Shown: in pieces, positions 23,501-35,828 of the stretch
How the letters are laid out: every line of letters starts with the position of its first letter
Numbering within the stretch: position 1 is the stretch's first letter
Source of the DNA: Trema orientale
Lineage: Eukaryota; Streptophyta; Magnoliopsida; Rosales; Cannabaceae
Length of the DNA: 64,000 nt
Direction: 5' to 3'
Assembly: GCA_002914845.1 (NCBI GenBank)
Contig: JXTC01000197.1
Location: 434,011 to 498,010 of the forward strand
Made by a program: the position numbers and the translations under genes
The notes under the pieces: generated by a model
What the model saw: only the letters and a program-made list of their open reading frames with translations
Told to the model about the DNA's origin: nothing
The model's database searches: none

Positions 23501-26500
23501 TTTAGGATCCCGTGGAGGGACTTCTATGGCATCTAGGGCTTCAAAGAGGCAAGGACCATTCCACCACGGACACAGTTTCTTATCCATTCTAGTTTTCATG
23601 TTTGAGCCAAGCAGACCAGAAATTGGTAGGAATAGGACATCTGTGAGTTAAACAAGTATATCAATCCATGCAGCACGCAAATTATAAATCTATAAACATC
23701 TACAGAAGAGAGTACAGGGGAGAAATCACAATAAGGCCAAGAAGAGATACTCTAACCCTCTTGCCATGCTATGTTATACCTCAATAAAATGGAAGACAAG
23801 TAATTCAATGACCAGCCAATAACAACTGCTAAATATTTGTAGCTAACAAAATAATATTTGATCCTCTAGTCACAAAAGTGAAGCTAATAGGGGTGAACTG
23901 AAGTTGGACAATTGGATTTAAAATTGATAACAGCGGCCCTACCCAAATGATTACATCCTGAGGGCATATAGCTTCGTCTACAATCAGAAGATATATACTG
24001 CTATCTTTTCTTTTCTATTCTATTCTATTCTGTCACATGAAATTGTTCTTTTATTACCACAACAAAGAATGGCAGAAGGCTGTGATGAGGAATAGGGAAG
24101 GAGTATTTTAGGAAATATTATTTTACTATTATTAATTAGATTTTATTTAATTATTAGGTTATTTTGATTTTGAGTAACGAGATTTAAGTTTCTTATATCT
24201 TTCAATTTCGAAAACGTATTTAATTTCCCTAATCGAGTCCCATTGCCTGTCTATAAATAGGACATCTATGTTATTGTTTTCAATGTATTATGAATGAATA
24301 TTGGACGATTATTGAGTTTTCTCCCCCTAAAGTTCCTCTCTCTCTTAAATTTGTCTAATTCTCGATCTATTCTTTTTCTTCCCTAACTATTCTTTTGTTT
24401 CTACTTTAATTCTATTCACCACTAGCTATTCCACCAATTCTCTTTTTTTCCCCCTCATATTATCCTAGATCAGCTTGCCCATGTAAAATTATTTCAAGTC
24501 AGTCTTAAATAATAGAGCTATTTATCACGTCTGCTAAAACCAAAAAACTAAGTAAACACAGCACTTGTTTAAAAAGTTTTGGAACTTCCTACGTTACCTT
24601 TCTTAACATTGTAGCCAGATGACTTCAGAAATGGTAGCATCTTCGACTCGATTTCATCATACCTGGAGTAATATCGGTACAAGAAAACAGCTGGAGTACT
24701 TACTGGCATGTTCTATAGATTTCATAGAGAGAAGGTTGTGTGTGTTTGTGTGTTTTTGGGGAGGGGGTGTTTAAATCACCTTTCTTTTGACCAGTTCACA
24801 GTAGGATCATCCATTTTATTCACGACGACAAGTAGCTTGGATACACCCAAGGTTTTTGCAAGCTGGACATGTTCACGAGTCTGTCCACCTCGCTCATAAC
24901 CAGTTTCAAATTCACCTTTCCGAGCAGAAATAACCTGTTACAAAAAAAGAATAAAATAAGGACATCATAATTCCAAGATGCACGAATTAAAATTTACATC
25001 TTGGATTGCATGGTACTTTTAAGAATACATATGCTTTTCAAACCAGTACAGAGTTCAAAAACGGAAAAAAACTTACAAGTACGCCAATATCAGCTTGAGA
25101 TGCGCCACTGATCATATTTGGCACATAACTCTTGTGACCCTATATATACACAATCCACAAAAAAAAAAAAAAAAGGGAAGAATGGTTATAGATAGAAAAA
25201 CATAAAGACACACACGCACAAAACATATTTGGTGCACAACTCTTGAGACCCTATAAATACACAAGTACACAACCCAATGAGAAAAGGAAGAACCATAATT
25301 AATAAAAACACAACAAACGGTCAAATGAGCATTCTACAAACACAAGTACACAACCCAATGAGAAAAGGAAGAACCGTAATTAATAAAAACACAACAAACG
25401 GCCAAATGAGCATTCTACAAAACAATTGTTCATTAGCAAGTAGATCTTAAAAATTCCCAGCAAAAAAAAAGGGGGTGGATGATAGATCTTCAAAATAAAA
25501 GGTAAATTTTTAACATTGCCATCTATATTTTTATAAGGAGAATATTGAACAGTCTACTATGAATGAGTCTAAACAATCAATACCACAAACCATATACCTA
25601 CTGAATGGCTCTTCCAAGCTCAACCTCTAAATAAAAACCCCTTTATAGTGCCTGTTTTGCAGAGCTTTTATATAGAAAGCAGCTTTTGACTTTCAAAGTT
25701 CAAAAGCTGCTTCTGGAGTAATAAACATTTTTACTACAGAAGCTTTCCTTTCAAAAGAATTTCCAGTCAAACTAGTACGACGTACTCCCCAGGAAACTCT
25801 TCAAGAAAGACAAGGAGCCTGTTTATAATCTCCTTTTTTTTCCCTGTTGATAGAGACTTATAATGTCTGTTTAATCTCTCCTCTCTCTCATCCAAACAAA
25901 CACCATCCTTATCCGATTAGGAGTGTTTTGAGATTACAGGTTCCAGTTCCAGACACTACTTGAAAACTATATGGCTTTTAATTCTTTTCTTGCTCTAGCC
26001 AAAAGTAAAAGAAGAAGGTATCCTGAAAGCCCTTTTAGGAACATGCCTCAAACCCAAAATGCTAATGCATATTCAAACATACTTTAATACCCATCAAATT
26101 AATTCTGTCAACAAAACAGAGTTATGCAATGAGTTATTACAATAAAATTTGTAACAAAGGCCTACAGGTATAATAATTCACTTACTGGAGCATCCAATAT
26201 TGTAAATCTTGTTGTCTCGGTTTCAAAATGTGCTCTTCCAACTTCAACTGTTTTCCCCTGAAGCCAGAATCACATATTCAATTATTTAGAAACTAAATGG
26301 TTGTCTCTAAAAATCATATAATTACACACACACACACACACAGAGTGGGGTATAAACTTTCCCTAGAAAGTTCTTAAATCCAAATCCTACCTTAACCCTC
26401 TCCTCTTCATTTGTGTCCATAATATAAGCCATATACCTGCCAGATACATAATCAATACAGTAATCATCATAAAATAGAGAACTACAATGCAAGTATATTT

Positions 26501-29500
26501 AATGCTAATTATTAGAGCTTTTCATTATCTAAATTAATGCATTTGATAACTGAAATAATCATCTCGTGAGAAAAAATAAATAAATAAATAAAATTGCGGT
26601 CAACTAAAAAGTAGACATCAACAGTTCATTACAGTATCAGATCATTATCATACAGATGAATCCCCTTTCCATATTCAAATAATATGATACAGGAAAATTC
26701 AACAGTGAAACCAAAATAACACGGATGATCTAATGAAACCTGCTTTTTCATAAATGTCCACCCAAAAAATTTCTCTCTCTAAGTCTAGAGTCAGATTCTC
26801 TCCTCAAATTTGGCCAATTAAACACAATTTTCAACTTTGTAGTTTGAAGAATTTTTTTGAAATATCTAGACCTCAAAACCTTAAATAAATGGAATTTATA
26901 ATTTGAAGGCCTTAGTCGAAAACTTCTTAAGTTCTGTGGTCTGGCCTCAATCGAGAAATTAAAAATAAAAAGAGGGCCAAAATCAAACTCATAATAATCA
27001 AAGCACTTTTAAGTGCATAAAGTTACCAAGAAGACAACATCCAACCAAATTGATCAACGGTTTTGTGCAAAACAAAAAAATACAAAATAACAATTAACAA
27101 TTTTATGAGGCGATTATTACTCACCAGCTTTCCCTACTTTTATCCTTTGCTTCTTTTTCATACTTTTGGATTGTACGATCATCAACCTGACCACTAAGGA
27201 AAAGTATCTGGCCTCCTGTTGTGGACTTACCAGCATCTGTAAGCAAACATATCACGAGTTAAAAACATCAAATAACCCAGTGAATGACAATGGCTCAATG
27301 AGAGATCAAATGGTAAACATAACCCACCAAGATATGAGATTGTAAAGGGGGGAAAATAAAACAGAGCATCAGCAGGAAAAAAAGAACAAGATGAAAATAG
27401 ATATCAAGTGGTATTACCAACAAAAATACAAAATTTTGGGGGAAGGAAAAAAAAACAGAGAAAGACAGAGAGAGAAATAGAGGGAAAGGAGCAGCAGTAG
27501 AAGAACGAAAAAATAAAAAATAAAAGTAAAACTGTCATAAATAATAAATGAGAAGAGTGAAAACGAAATTATAACCAACAAAAAAAGTAAATTGCGAAGA
27601 CTTAAGCTTATATGAATCAATACAAAGTAGAAAATAAAGGGCAATTAACCCATGGTAGAGTGTGATAAAATGATTCTCTTTCATACTTTTATTGCTAAAG
27701 AAATGCAAGTTTCTGTATATGCTCTACCACAAACAAAAACACCCATAACATTGAATATGCATACATGATCCATCAAACAAGGGGAATTTAACATTCATTT
27801 CTGGCTATTAGTTTTGTGGATGTCGATCATTATAACATCAAAGGCTACATGACTATCATAGCTACTTCCATTTGACACAATCCATGACATGCAAAACTTC
27901 AAAAATGTTGTCCATGCTTGTATAAGTTATAAGAAGCAAAAGCACTCCAAGATTATTACAATAGCACTTCATCATTAATGTTAATTGTGAAAACTTAAGC
28001 TTTAATACATGAATCAATAGAAAGTAGAAATATAAGGCAGCTAACCCATGGTAGAATTTGAGAAATGATTGAGTTTCATACTCTCACAGCAAAAGATATG
28101 CAGGTAAGTGTATTTGTTCTACATAATACCTATAAATTTGAGTATTTACAACACATGGTCCATCATAAAAGTGGGAATTTAGCAATCATTTCTGGCTATT
28201 AGTTTTGTGAATGTTCATCCCCATAACATCAAAGGCTACATGATTATCATAGCTAATTTCATTTTGTCAAATTTATGACCTTCAGAACTTTAAAAATGTT
28301 TGACCATGCTTGTATAAGTTATAAGAAGCAAAAGCACTCAAAAATTAATATGATAGTAATGTGAAACAAACACTAGCACAGACTTTACACTCATAAATGA
28401 GATTATCCTTCCCCTTTGCTTTCCTTTTTTTTCTCTTTTGTCTACTTTTGTTTTCATACGCCTACTTGCAAGCAGATCACTTACCAACGTGACCAATGAA
28501 GACAACATTCAAATGTCTCTTCTTACTTATTTCTGTCTCCTCATCTTCATCTTCTGGGGGTGGAATATCTTTCTCTTTCACTAGAATTGAAAGTGAAAAA
28601 GTCAGAACTGAAAAAGGACAATAAAATCAGGTCTAAAAATACCACTCTCTTCCACTGAAACTGGAACCAAATACCCAGCGCTGAAAATGACAATAGAAAT
28701 AAGGTCGAACAAAAACACATTGCTAAAAGCATTAATCTAAGATTCATAATAAACATAAACAAAAAAGACGCATTAGAAAAAACCGATGGAGTACCTTTTT
28801 GATCCATTTGGACTGGCTCAGTGGAATGTGTTTGTACCTCTTCCTTTGTGTCTGACAACCCAGATAAATAAAATGAATAAAGTCCTTCATTTAACATTCT
28901 GTATAAAAAATCTATCACAGACAGGCAAATGATACAACTTCCATTTCCATAGAATTCAAATTGATCCTCCGAGAGTAAAGTAACAATAGAAGTAAGATTC
29001 ATTACTGTAAACGAAAATACAGAAACTCAAATTTTGTCCTTAGTAATTTTAAACTTTTCACCAATTTACCGCTGAAAAACTCATTAACAATTGTCATTAG
29101 GTTAACAAAGAAATTTTCCAAGAAAGATTGAGCATTTAAGATACTTCAAACATATAATACATTACATACTCTCAAATAGAAAACCAACTTGAAGCAAAAA
29201 TAGAACAAGTCAAAACAAAGTCAAGTTTACTTGTATACACTACCATACCAACCTTCCTCCATTCTATCAATTTTCTCAACTTCTTCCGCCTGTGGTTCTT
29301 CAGGATTAACAACCCCATTATCTTCTGCTAAATACGAATCAAAACATAGACCAGGTAGATTCAAAAATTAAAACAAACACAACCAGCTAGAAAATTCAAC
29401 ATAGAAGAAAGAACGGAAAAGAAGAAGAATAATAGGCACAAAAAGCACACCCATTTTACAGTACCTGCTGAGTCAAGTTGTAACGACCGAATCTCCTCCT

Positions 29501-29754
29501 CAATATCTACATTTAAACAAACCCAATTCACCCATTTTCATCAGCTCTCAAAATTCATCAAAACCATATCTAAACCTTTCCCCCCTAATTTGATTACTAA
29601 GGAGGGGAAAACATGCATCCAACATTACCCAAATGCGACAGTTTATAAAAGCAATAAATCTAAATCAAAATACAAACTGAACTTAAATTATTGCGTCTAG
29701 TTCAAATTAAATTATTGCGTTTACTTCAAAATACAAAAGCATTCAGATAATAAT

Positions 29755-29790
<36 letters not shown>

Positions 29791-30191
29791 CTTTGCTAAT
29801 CCAAACCCATAAAACTCGCTGCTCATAAATTCTTCCATATTATAATTCTCAATCACTGGCTTATTATATTTTATCATCTACAAAAGAAGCTAGCTTAAAA
29901 CCCAGAAAAAAATTAACAAAACTGTGCAAGAAATCAATTTAGACATTAAAATCATAGAATTCCACTTAATCAAAACGAAAATTCACATCTATAATATTGT
30001 CACCAAGTATCAAACCCGAAACAAGCAGATCTACGAAACAATTCGCACAAAGAAAGTACCAAACAATAAATTTTTTTTACAAAAAAAAAAGGCAAAAATT
30101 CGGATTAATCTCGTTTCAAAATATATACATGTACAGAGACATAGAGAAAAGAGAAGAATCGTAATAACGTACCCATGGTTTGGATGCTCAT
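20586..30191 (-). CDS. ERF3: eukaryotic peptide chain release factor GTP-binding subunit eRF3
   Basis: Eighteen exons on -: 30191-30173, 29506-29465, 29327-29253, 28851-28795, 28580-28485, 27236-27125, 26436-26391, 26257-26186, 25139-25077, 24934-24780, 24662-24598, 23640-23490, 22097-21992, 21902-21767, 21228-21164, 21087-20923, 20819-20747, 20638-20586. Phases agree throughout; total 516 aa. eRF3 is the GTPase partner of eRF1 that drives stop-codon recognition and peptide release on cytosolic ribosomes and links to nonsense-mediated decay. Seen: acidic N-terminus of about 90 residues ([14 protein letters not shown]...); G1 GHVDAGKST at 94-102; G3 DAPGH at 171-175; G4 NKMD at 233-236; ISGLLGSN near 274-281; C-terminal beta-barrel domains with TEFVAQLQ; and the eRF1-contact motif GRFTLR at 492-497. 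The first in-frame ATG (30191) gives MSIQT before MDIEEE; the ATG at 30176 is the likelier start by family comparison. Intact, probably a housekeeping gene. Confidence 0.97.
22345..23281. mobile_element. inverted-repeat DNA element in eRF3 intron 12
   Basis: The block 'tatacc...caatttatacctttcactttggttaaacattgtccttcaaatttg' at about 22350-22430 is found inverted and diverged at about 23180-23281. The right end is GGGATAATTACATATTTATACC when read on -, close to the GGGATAATTG end of the MITE at 8378. The interior holds repeated GTGGGTTTGAC words but no coding frame with family resemblance. Probably MULE-like; boundaries approximate. Confidence 0.5.
24079..24470 (+). mobile_element. LTR-like sequence in eRF3 intron 11
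   Basis: Begins TGTGATGAGG. It carries a promoter-like CTATAAATAGG at about 24251-24261, then 'atgtattatgaatgaatattgga' and 'ttgagttttctccccctaa', and a pyrimidine-rich end: the layout of a plant retrotransposon LTR. No primer site, partner LTR or clear target duplication was seen, so it would be a solo LTR. It has a + orientation, opposite to the host gene. Confidence 0.4.
25224..25264 (-). pseudogene. degenerate duplicate of the start of eRF3 exon 9 in intron 8
   Basis: Read on -, TATAG|GGTCTCAAGAGTTGTGCACC matches the acceptor and first codons of exon 9 (TATAG|GGTCACAAGAGTTATGTGCC at 25144-25118). The true exon reads GHKSYVPNM and the copy GLKSCAPNM, so the invariant His of the G3 motif is lost. 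No donor follows. It is part of the local tandem duplication that also gives the 81-bp repeats. Confidence 0.7.
25259..25422. repeat. 81-bp tandem duplication in eRF3 intron 8
   Basis: The unit beginning acaagtacacaacccaatga at 25261 is repeated at 25342 with only about two differences in 81 bases, so the duplication is recent. Confidence 0.95.
25640..25960. repeat. MITE-like segments in eRF3 intron 8
   Basis: A short inverted repeat, 'aaagcagcttttgactttcaa' facing 'gttcaaaagctgctt' (about 25677-25712), is followed by a segment starting 'ggagcctgtttataatctcc'. Both resemble ends of small plant DNA elements. Boundaries were not resolved. Confidence 0.35.
26324..26342. repeat. (AC)n microsatellite in eRF3 intron 7
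   Basis: A run of nine to ten AC units just beyond the exon 8 side of intron 7. Confidence 0.9.
27592..28355. repeat. tandem duplication (offset about 393 bp) in eRF3 intron 5
   Basis: Copy one is 27592-27960 and copy two 27985-28355. Shared words: 'taacccatggtaga', 'atttctggctattagttttgt', 'cataacatcaaaggctacatg' and 'catgcttgtataagttataag'. The copies differ by scattered changes and small indels, so this duplication is older than the 81-bp one in intron 8. Confidence 0.9.
29756..29786. repeat. (GA)n microsatellite in eRF3 intron 1
   Basis: A run of about 15 GA units. Confidence 0.95.
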
Positions 30192-30300
30192 GGAGTATGA
30201 ATTTGGGAGCTAGGGTTTCAGAAGAGCGAGCGAGCGAGAGAGAGAAGTGATAGAGTGAGAGAAGACGTGGGTGTTTCTTTAGTTCTGGAGAATAGTACTT
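30192..30300 (-). promoter_or_regulatory. eRF3 5' leader / proximal promoter
   Basis: Read on -, a CT-rich tract (complement of gcgagcgagcgagagagagaag, about 30224-30248) precedes the start codon, as is common in leaders of plant housekeeping genes. No TATA box was found in the expected window. Confidence 0.4.
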
Positions 30301-30535
30301 CGGCTTAGGCTTATTATGATGCGATTCGTAAATAGTGAATGTGCTTTGGTTTGACATGTGCGATGTCGTGCTCATTTCCCCTCTCTTTACTTTCCATTCC
30401 GCCTGTTAAGCGGCGGCTTATGCACTTTGGGCTTTGGGCCTTTGAATCGATCCAATCAACCAGCCCACGTTTGGAGTCTAAATCTTAGAGAAAGAGGTTG
30501 GGCTTGTTAAGACAATAGCGGAATTTTTGGAGAGA

Positions 30536-30780
30536 AATTTAGGTAGATGACCAATATTTTAAATTTGATTCAGTAGATATCTANTAGATATATTTATCTA
30601 CTAATTTCAGTTACTGTACTGAAATGTACTGGGTATATAATTTTTTGTACTTGGTATATAAACTTTTACACTGGGTATATAAACATATATACCGGACATT
30701 TTGTTATAACATTTGAAAAATGGATATTTACTTAAATTGGGCCCAACATTTGGTCATATTTCTATAAGCCCCAATTTTGG
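30536..30780 (+). repeat. dispersed repeat R2 copy 1, with assembly gap
   Basis: Nearly the same as 50740-51045: 'aaatttaggtagatgacc', 'ctaatttcagttactgtactgaaatg', three GGTATATAA words, 'ggacattttg' and 'tttggtcatatttctataag'. An N at 30584 sits where about 70 bases present in the other copy are missing. Noncoding; the class is not known. Confidence 0.85.
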
Positions 30781-30789
30781 ATCAGTTTG

Positions 30790-33700
30790 TAAAATGGTTT
30801 AAACATTGATAAACAATTGCCGATTTTTTGAAATTAATTTGACAAAATAGCTGTTTTTCATATTTAGTATATCAAAATATATTGATCTATTTTTTTTGAA
30901 AAATGATTTATTTTTTACACGATTGATTTATTTTTTCAAAATTAATTTACTCATAAAAAATTGATATACCTTATAAAAAGTAGATCGACTAAAAAATGAT
31001 CATTTATTAAAAAAAAATTATAAAATCGTTTATTTATTAAAGAAGTGTAAAGAACAGCCATGTTTTAAAATATTCTGAAAAAAAACGTTCATATCTTATA
31101 AATACTCAAAAGGAATTTATGCGAGAAAAGGATGTGGGTATAACAAACTTAGGCCAAACTTACTTTTTTGTATATATTTTTTTTTAAATGTCACTTTAGG
31201 AGTACCAAAGACGTCTTGATCTATGTCTTGATCATGAAAAGGTCCTAGATAATGATTTTTTTTATGGTTAAGAAGCTCTTGACCTATTATCAAAATGTCT
31301 TTGACACTCTAAAAGTTTTATTTTTAGAAAAATGCACAACAAGTCATTTGTGCCCAAATTAATCCTATATATGTCATATGATAGGTGGCTTCTTTTTTTT
31401 TTCCTTTTTCTTTTTTGTATGAAGAAATGCTACATATTTTAATAAACTATCGTGGAAAAAAAAATTTTGAATGATTTATATTTTTTTACTATTTGTTAAT
31501 ACCTAACACATATAATCAACATTCATTATTTACCAAATGAATTGTTATATCGTTAAAGTTATTTTCTAAGACAATTTGTCAAGAGTTTTAGCATTTTTCG
31601 CCTTTTTTATTGGGTTTTAGTAGAGATTAATTATAACACATGACTTTTTCTACATTTCATTTGAATAAATATTCATATTTTTTTTTTATAGTTAAAAGGC
31701 ATTTTCTATCAATTTTTACATTGTGTATATCATATATGAGGTGGCATTTGGTAAAGAGCAAAAGAATGGAATCAGTATTCCTAAACACTAATTATATTAT
31801 TTGGTTTGCTTTTGAACTTAGTTGAAGTCATTCTAATGAAATGATTATTTCACCAATTTGATGGAATTTTCTTTCCAAAATTAATCCAATGGAAAGTTAA
31901 TTATATTCCGAATTTAAATTTTATAGGCCCAAATTGTCCCTTTTTAATTAAACAGTTCGTCTTCCATTATTCTCATGGCCCAAGCTCCAACTCTAACCTA
32001 GTGGTTCCCCCGCCTATGCTCCGGCCATAGTTGCTCCGGCCATAGTTGCCATCACTTGAACTTTGAAAGTTGTTCTCATTGTTGCCAAAGTTTCATCGTC
32101 ATCCTTGCTTCCTACCTCTGTTCATGACTATTTTCGACATCATCACTATTTGGATCCTATGGAATTCAGCAACAAAGATAGATATGCCCAAGACCTACAA
32201 TCAAAACACTATACCTATTCATAAGAGGAGCAAAAATCTACATAAAAAAATTTCAAAGAACGTCTCTCCAACTCATTTATTATTCAAAATCAAAATCTGC
32301 AAATCTCAACAAGTTAGATCTAAGAAGTACATATAGTTTGCTTCTCCATAACTCTGCAAGAAATAGTAGAACAAGCAAAAATACATGAAAAATTAGTAAA
32401 TTTGAAATTGATTTCAGCATTTTTACAAATTGCAATGGAATGATGATCCCATATGAACACCACAAGTATTCAACAACTCTTTCTTCCTTGTTTAGAGTTA
32501 TTTTAGTTTTTTTATAATTAACAAACCTTTTTACCCTAAAAAGATTCCTTTTTTTAAAAAAGAAAAGTTTCGTACTTCAAATTCTAATTAGTTACATCTC
32601 TTAACAAAATAATTAGGTAAGAATTTATATCACTATTTGAATATTATTATCTATATATACATTGAGAATGGTATTTTTATTGAATAAATCTTTTCTATTG
32701 TCATAGTCAACAAGAGAAAATCATTCTCATTCTTAGTCTAAAGCCATAGTTGCTACAAACCAAATGAATTAGTTTTCTTTTCCATTCCATTCTTATTCTT
32801 ATCCCATTACTATTACTATTATTTTGTCTTTTCTATTTCAACAATTATATCAGCTTTTATATTGAATATATCTGACATTTAATATATTGAATATGAGATA
32901 AATATAGGTCGTATCTAAGATAGTTTTTAATCATACTTTTATATAATAGAAGAAAATAAGTCAAAACCATAGCTTTCGGTATATTATTTGGATAACACAT
33001 TTAAGATTTAAATTAATTTTAGGATATTAATACTAATTTTTTTTTGCCATATATTAAAATTATGGTAAATATGGAAATATATATTTTTATTAAAACCTAA
33101 AAAAAATTCAAAGATTTTCTTTAAAATCTTTTAATAGAGAAACCATGTGAATCTAGTTTCCACTGGAAGAGCTTTTAGGGACTAAAAACTCGGGGACTAA
33201 AAACTCTTTGATATTTCACCTCTTAGAAGTTGCTGTCAGGCTCAGAAAGCCAAAAGCGAGCTTCTAAAAGCTATAACAAACATTTTGCTGAAAATTTTGA
33301 AACTTTGCATTTACTTGAAGGGCGCTAATATGGTCATATTTTACTTTTAATAGCAAAATGAATAATATTAGAACATAAGAATATTATTATAACTAAGGTA
33401 TTATTCCGTTGTTTTTCTCATTTCACAATTTTTCAGTGTCTTTATAAATTTTCTCTCTTTTTGTCTTTAATGTGATTTTGCCTTTTTTTGTTTAGAGCTT
33501 CTAGCATGATGCAATGTGATCTTCGGACTTATGACTTTTTCTTCATATACTGCTTTCTCTATCTTTGTCATAAGTATATTTTTTGTGCCTATTTTTCTTT
33601 GATTTTCTTCTTTTTTGTCTGTTTAGCTAAATTCTCTTCTTCTTCTTCTTTTGTTTTTTATGCTTTGGTTTTCATAGAGCATATACTCAATTTTATTCTC

Positions 33701-34255
33701 ATAGAGCTTATACTCATTTTATTCTTTCCTTGTAGATTTAATTTCCGTACTATATCTAATTTGGTAACATGTTTTTTCTATTTTATTATTTTTTTAAGTT
33801 TATGTTTACTAATCTTTGATTTTAAATATGAATTATCTTAAGTGGCTTATTTGTGTTGTTTTGTTATTGGTTTTTCTATTATCTTATGTGATTAACTGAA
33901 GAAAAAATAAATAAACAATGGCATTTCTATAGAATAAACATCTTTTTTTTCACTTATAAGATATTACTCATCTACATTTAAAATTTCTGCAAATATATAC
34001 ATTTTCTTTACAAAATTGACCAAAATATTTCTCGTAAACCATATAATCCAACTTTGGGATACCATATTATTATTATCAAACAAAATTAATATATTTGAAA
34101 CAGTTAATTTAAATGAAAAGATGACATTGCACCTATTTTAAAATTTTTATATTAAAATTATATTTAACAAATTAAATTTAATTCAAAATTCTATATATTT
34201 ATATTCTCTCTTTCAATTTTAAAGCTTTAGCAAGTTTCAAGTTCTTTACTATTTG
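30790..34255. other. gene-free AT-rich spacer
   Basis: No ORF resembles a known family. A 15-bp tandem pair 'gctccggccatagtt' lies at about 32020-32050, and poly-pyrimidine stretches at 33480-33660 create spurious hydrophobic ORFs. Nothing else is recognised. Confidence 0.55.
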
Positions 34256-34260
34256 TTGAG

Positions 34261-34438
34261 TAATGCTAGGGACACACATAAATTACATACAAAACTTACA
34301 CACACTAACATGATATTTATTTTAACCACCCATATTTTTTTTCAAAATAGGACCACACTATGTATATGGGTGATTTATATACATGTTATGTCATTGTGTA
34401 TAAATTTTGTGTATAATTTATGTGTGTCCCTAGCATTA
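34261..34438. mobile_element. small MITE with about 26-bp terminal inverted repeats
   Basis: Left end TAATGCTAGGGACACACATA and the complement of the right end TAATGCTAGGGACACACATA are identical and continue into AAATTA. Total 178 bp, no ORF. If TAA/TTA or TA is counted as target site the element is Tourist- or Stowaway-like; the sequence does not decide. Confidence 0.85.
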
Positions 34439-34693
34439 TTCCCATTTGTTTTAACTAGGAATGGAATTTTAAAATAACACAGCTGTTCACTCCCTTAATG
34501 CTCTTTTTTTTCCATTGGTTTTTGATTTCCTAGATTAAGAATATATAAATTAGTTAGTAAATTGGAACGTTTGAAGAAAGCCAAACCTTGTAAGATTAAA
34601 GAATGCGAATGAGAGAAGTAGATACTGGTTGGACTATTTTAATACATAGCTTGCCTAATATATATTGTGTACGTAATAAGCATTAGATAATCT

Positions 34694-35470
34694 TGTTGAG
34701 ATTTTTTTTGTTTTGATTTTGTTTTATATGGTAATTACCTTTATATTTCTTTTATTTTTTAAAAGATTCTATAGTTATCAAATATGTGTCAATTACAAAT
34801 AGGGTAATTGTCAATTAAGTGTGAATGATTGTCAATAAGATTTGAATATCTCTATGTAATAATGTAAAATTTCTTCAAATGAATTAATGAAAAATATCAT
34901 TCCCTACATTTTAGATGGTATCAGAGCCAAAAATAATTCTTATTATTCACCACTAAATTAAAGTATCACCAAAGAGTACAACTGAAACTAACTGGATTGT
35001 TGTAAAGTTCATATGAACTTAAGACTGGCGTGTGAAGTTTTTAACATGTGAACCTGAAACCCTGGAAAAAAAAAATGAATTAGATTTCCATAGTGAACCA
35101 AATCGACTTTGTGCTACCTATCTCACACATTTTATCGTCATCTTAAATCATCAATCTAACCTCAACAAAGATAGTCGTAACTGATACCAGTGATTTCATC
35201 ATCGCACGTTACCATATCTAGAATCCTTATAGCTATCACATTCTCTGATCTTTTCGATCAACAGATCTTGTAGAACTGCGAGTAGTGGCTTATATTCGTG
35301 ATGTAACTAGATCTATAATTTTTTTTCATTAATCCGATTATTGATTTGATTATTGATCTGATCATTGATCTTATTGTACCCAAAATATTGATTTGATTAT
35401 TGCCTGAGCATTGTCTAATGAGCCAAAATCATCTAGGCACCCAGAAGTCGTGCTTTTATCAAGTATATAT
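34694..35470 (+). mobile_element. copia retrotransposon remnant: 5' LTR and primer-binding site
   Basis: The LTR starts TGTTGAGATT at 34694 and ends near CCCTACA at about 34907. The primer-binding site TGGTATCAGAGCC, complementary to initiator tRNA-Met, follows at 34916-34928. The following 500 bases (to about 35470) contain no gag/pol frame and no second LTR was found, so this is a truncated or TRIM-like copy. Confidence 0.75.
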
Positions 35471-35828
35471 TTTGATTAATTTAGTTTTTTTCCCAGAAAA
35501 AATGTATAAATTATAATAAAAAAAGAGAGAACAAAATTGTTCTAGAAAACACATCCTCTTTAAAAATATATGTAGATATTATATATTGAAAAAATGTGAA
35601 TGAAATATATATGTATATATCCATAATGGTGCCAATAAGTATACCTACAAATGCATCCACTACAATCAAACTAGTCATACTAAAAGTCGATGTTTTATAC
35701 TTGTTGGATACCTAGAATGGTAGGACCATTATTGTAATCTACAGAAGAAGAATTCCAAAAGCAACTTCTATTGCCATAATCACTGAAACAAAGATGTAGG
35801 ATAAAGTTGTTAAAAGTACTGTCTTCAT

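Noticed and set aside
28547..29002. 151-aa open frame on -
   Set aside because: Reads through eRF3 exons 4-5 in part and their introns; the splice-consistent eRF3 reading explains the sequence.
30031..30375. Overlapping 114-aa (-) and 108-aa (+) frames at the eRF3 promoter
   Set aside because: They are in other frames than the eRF3 start and owe their openness to the GA/CT tract.
33488..33841. 117-aa hydrophobic frame on +
   Set aside because: Composed of Phe/Leu/Ile from a poly-pyrimidine, T-rich stretch; no domain, no splice or promoter context.
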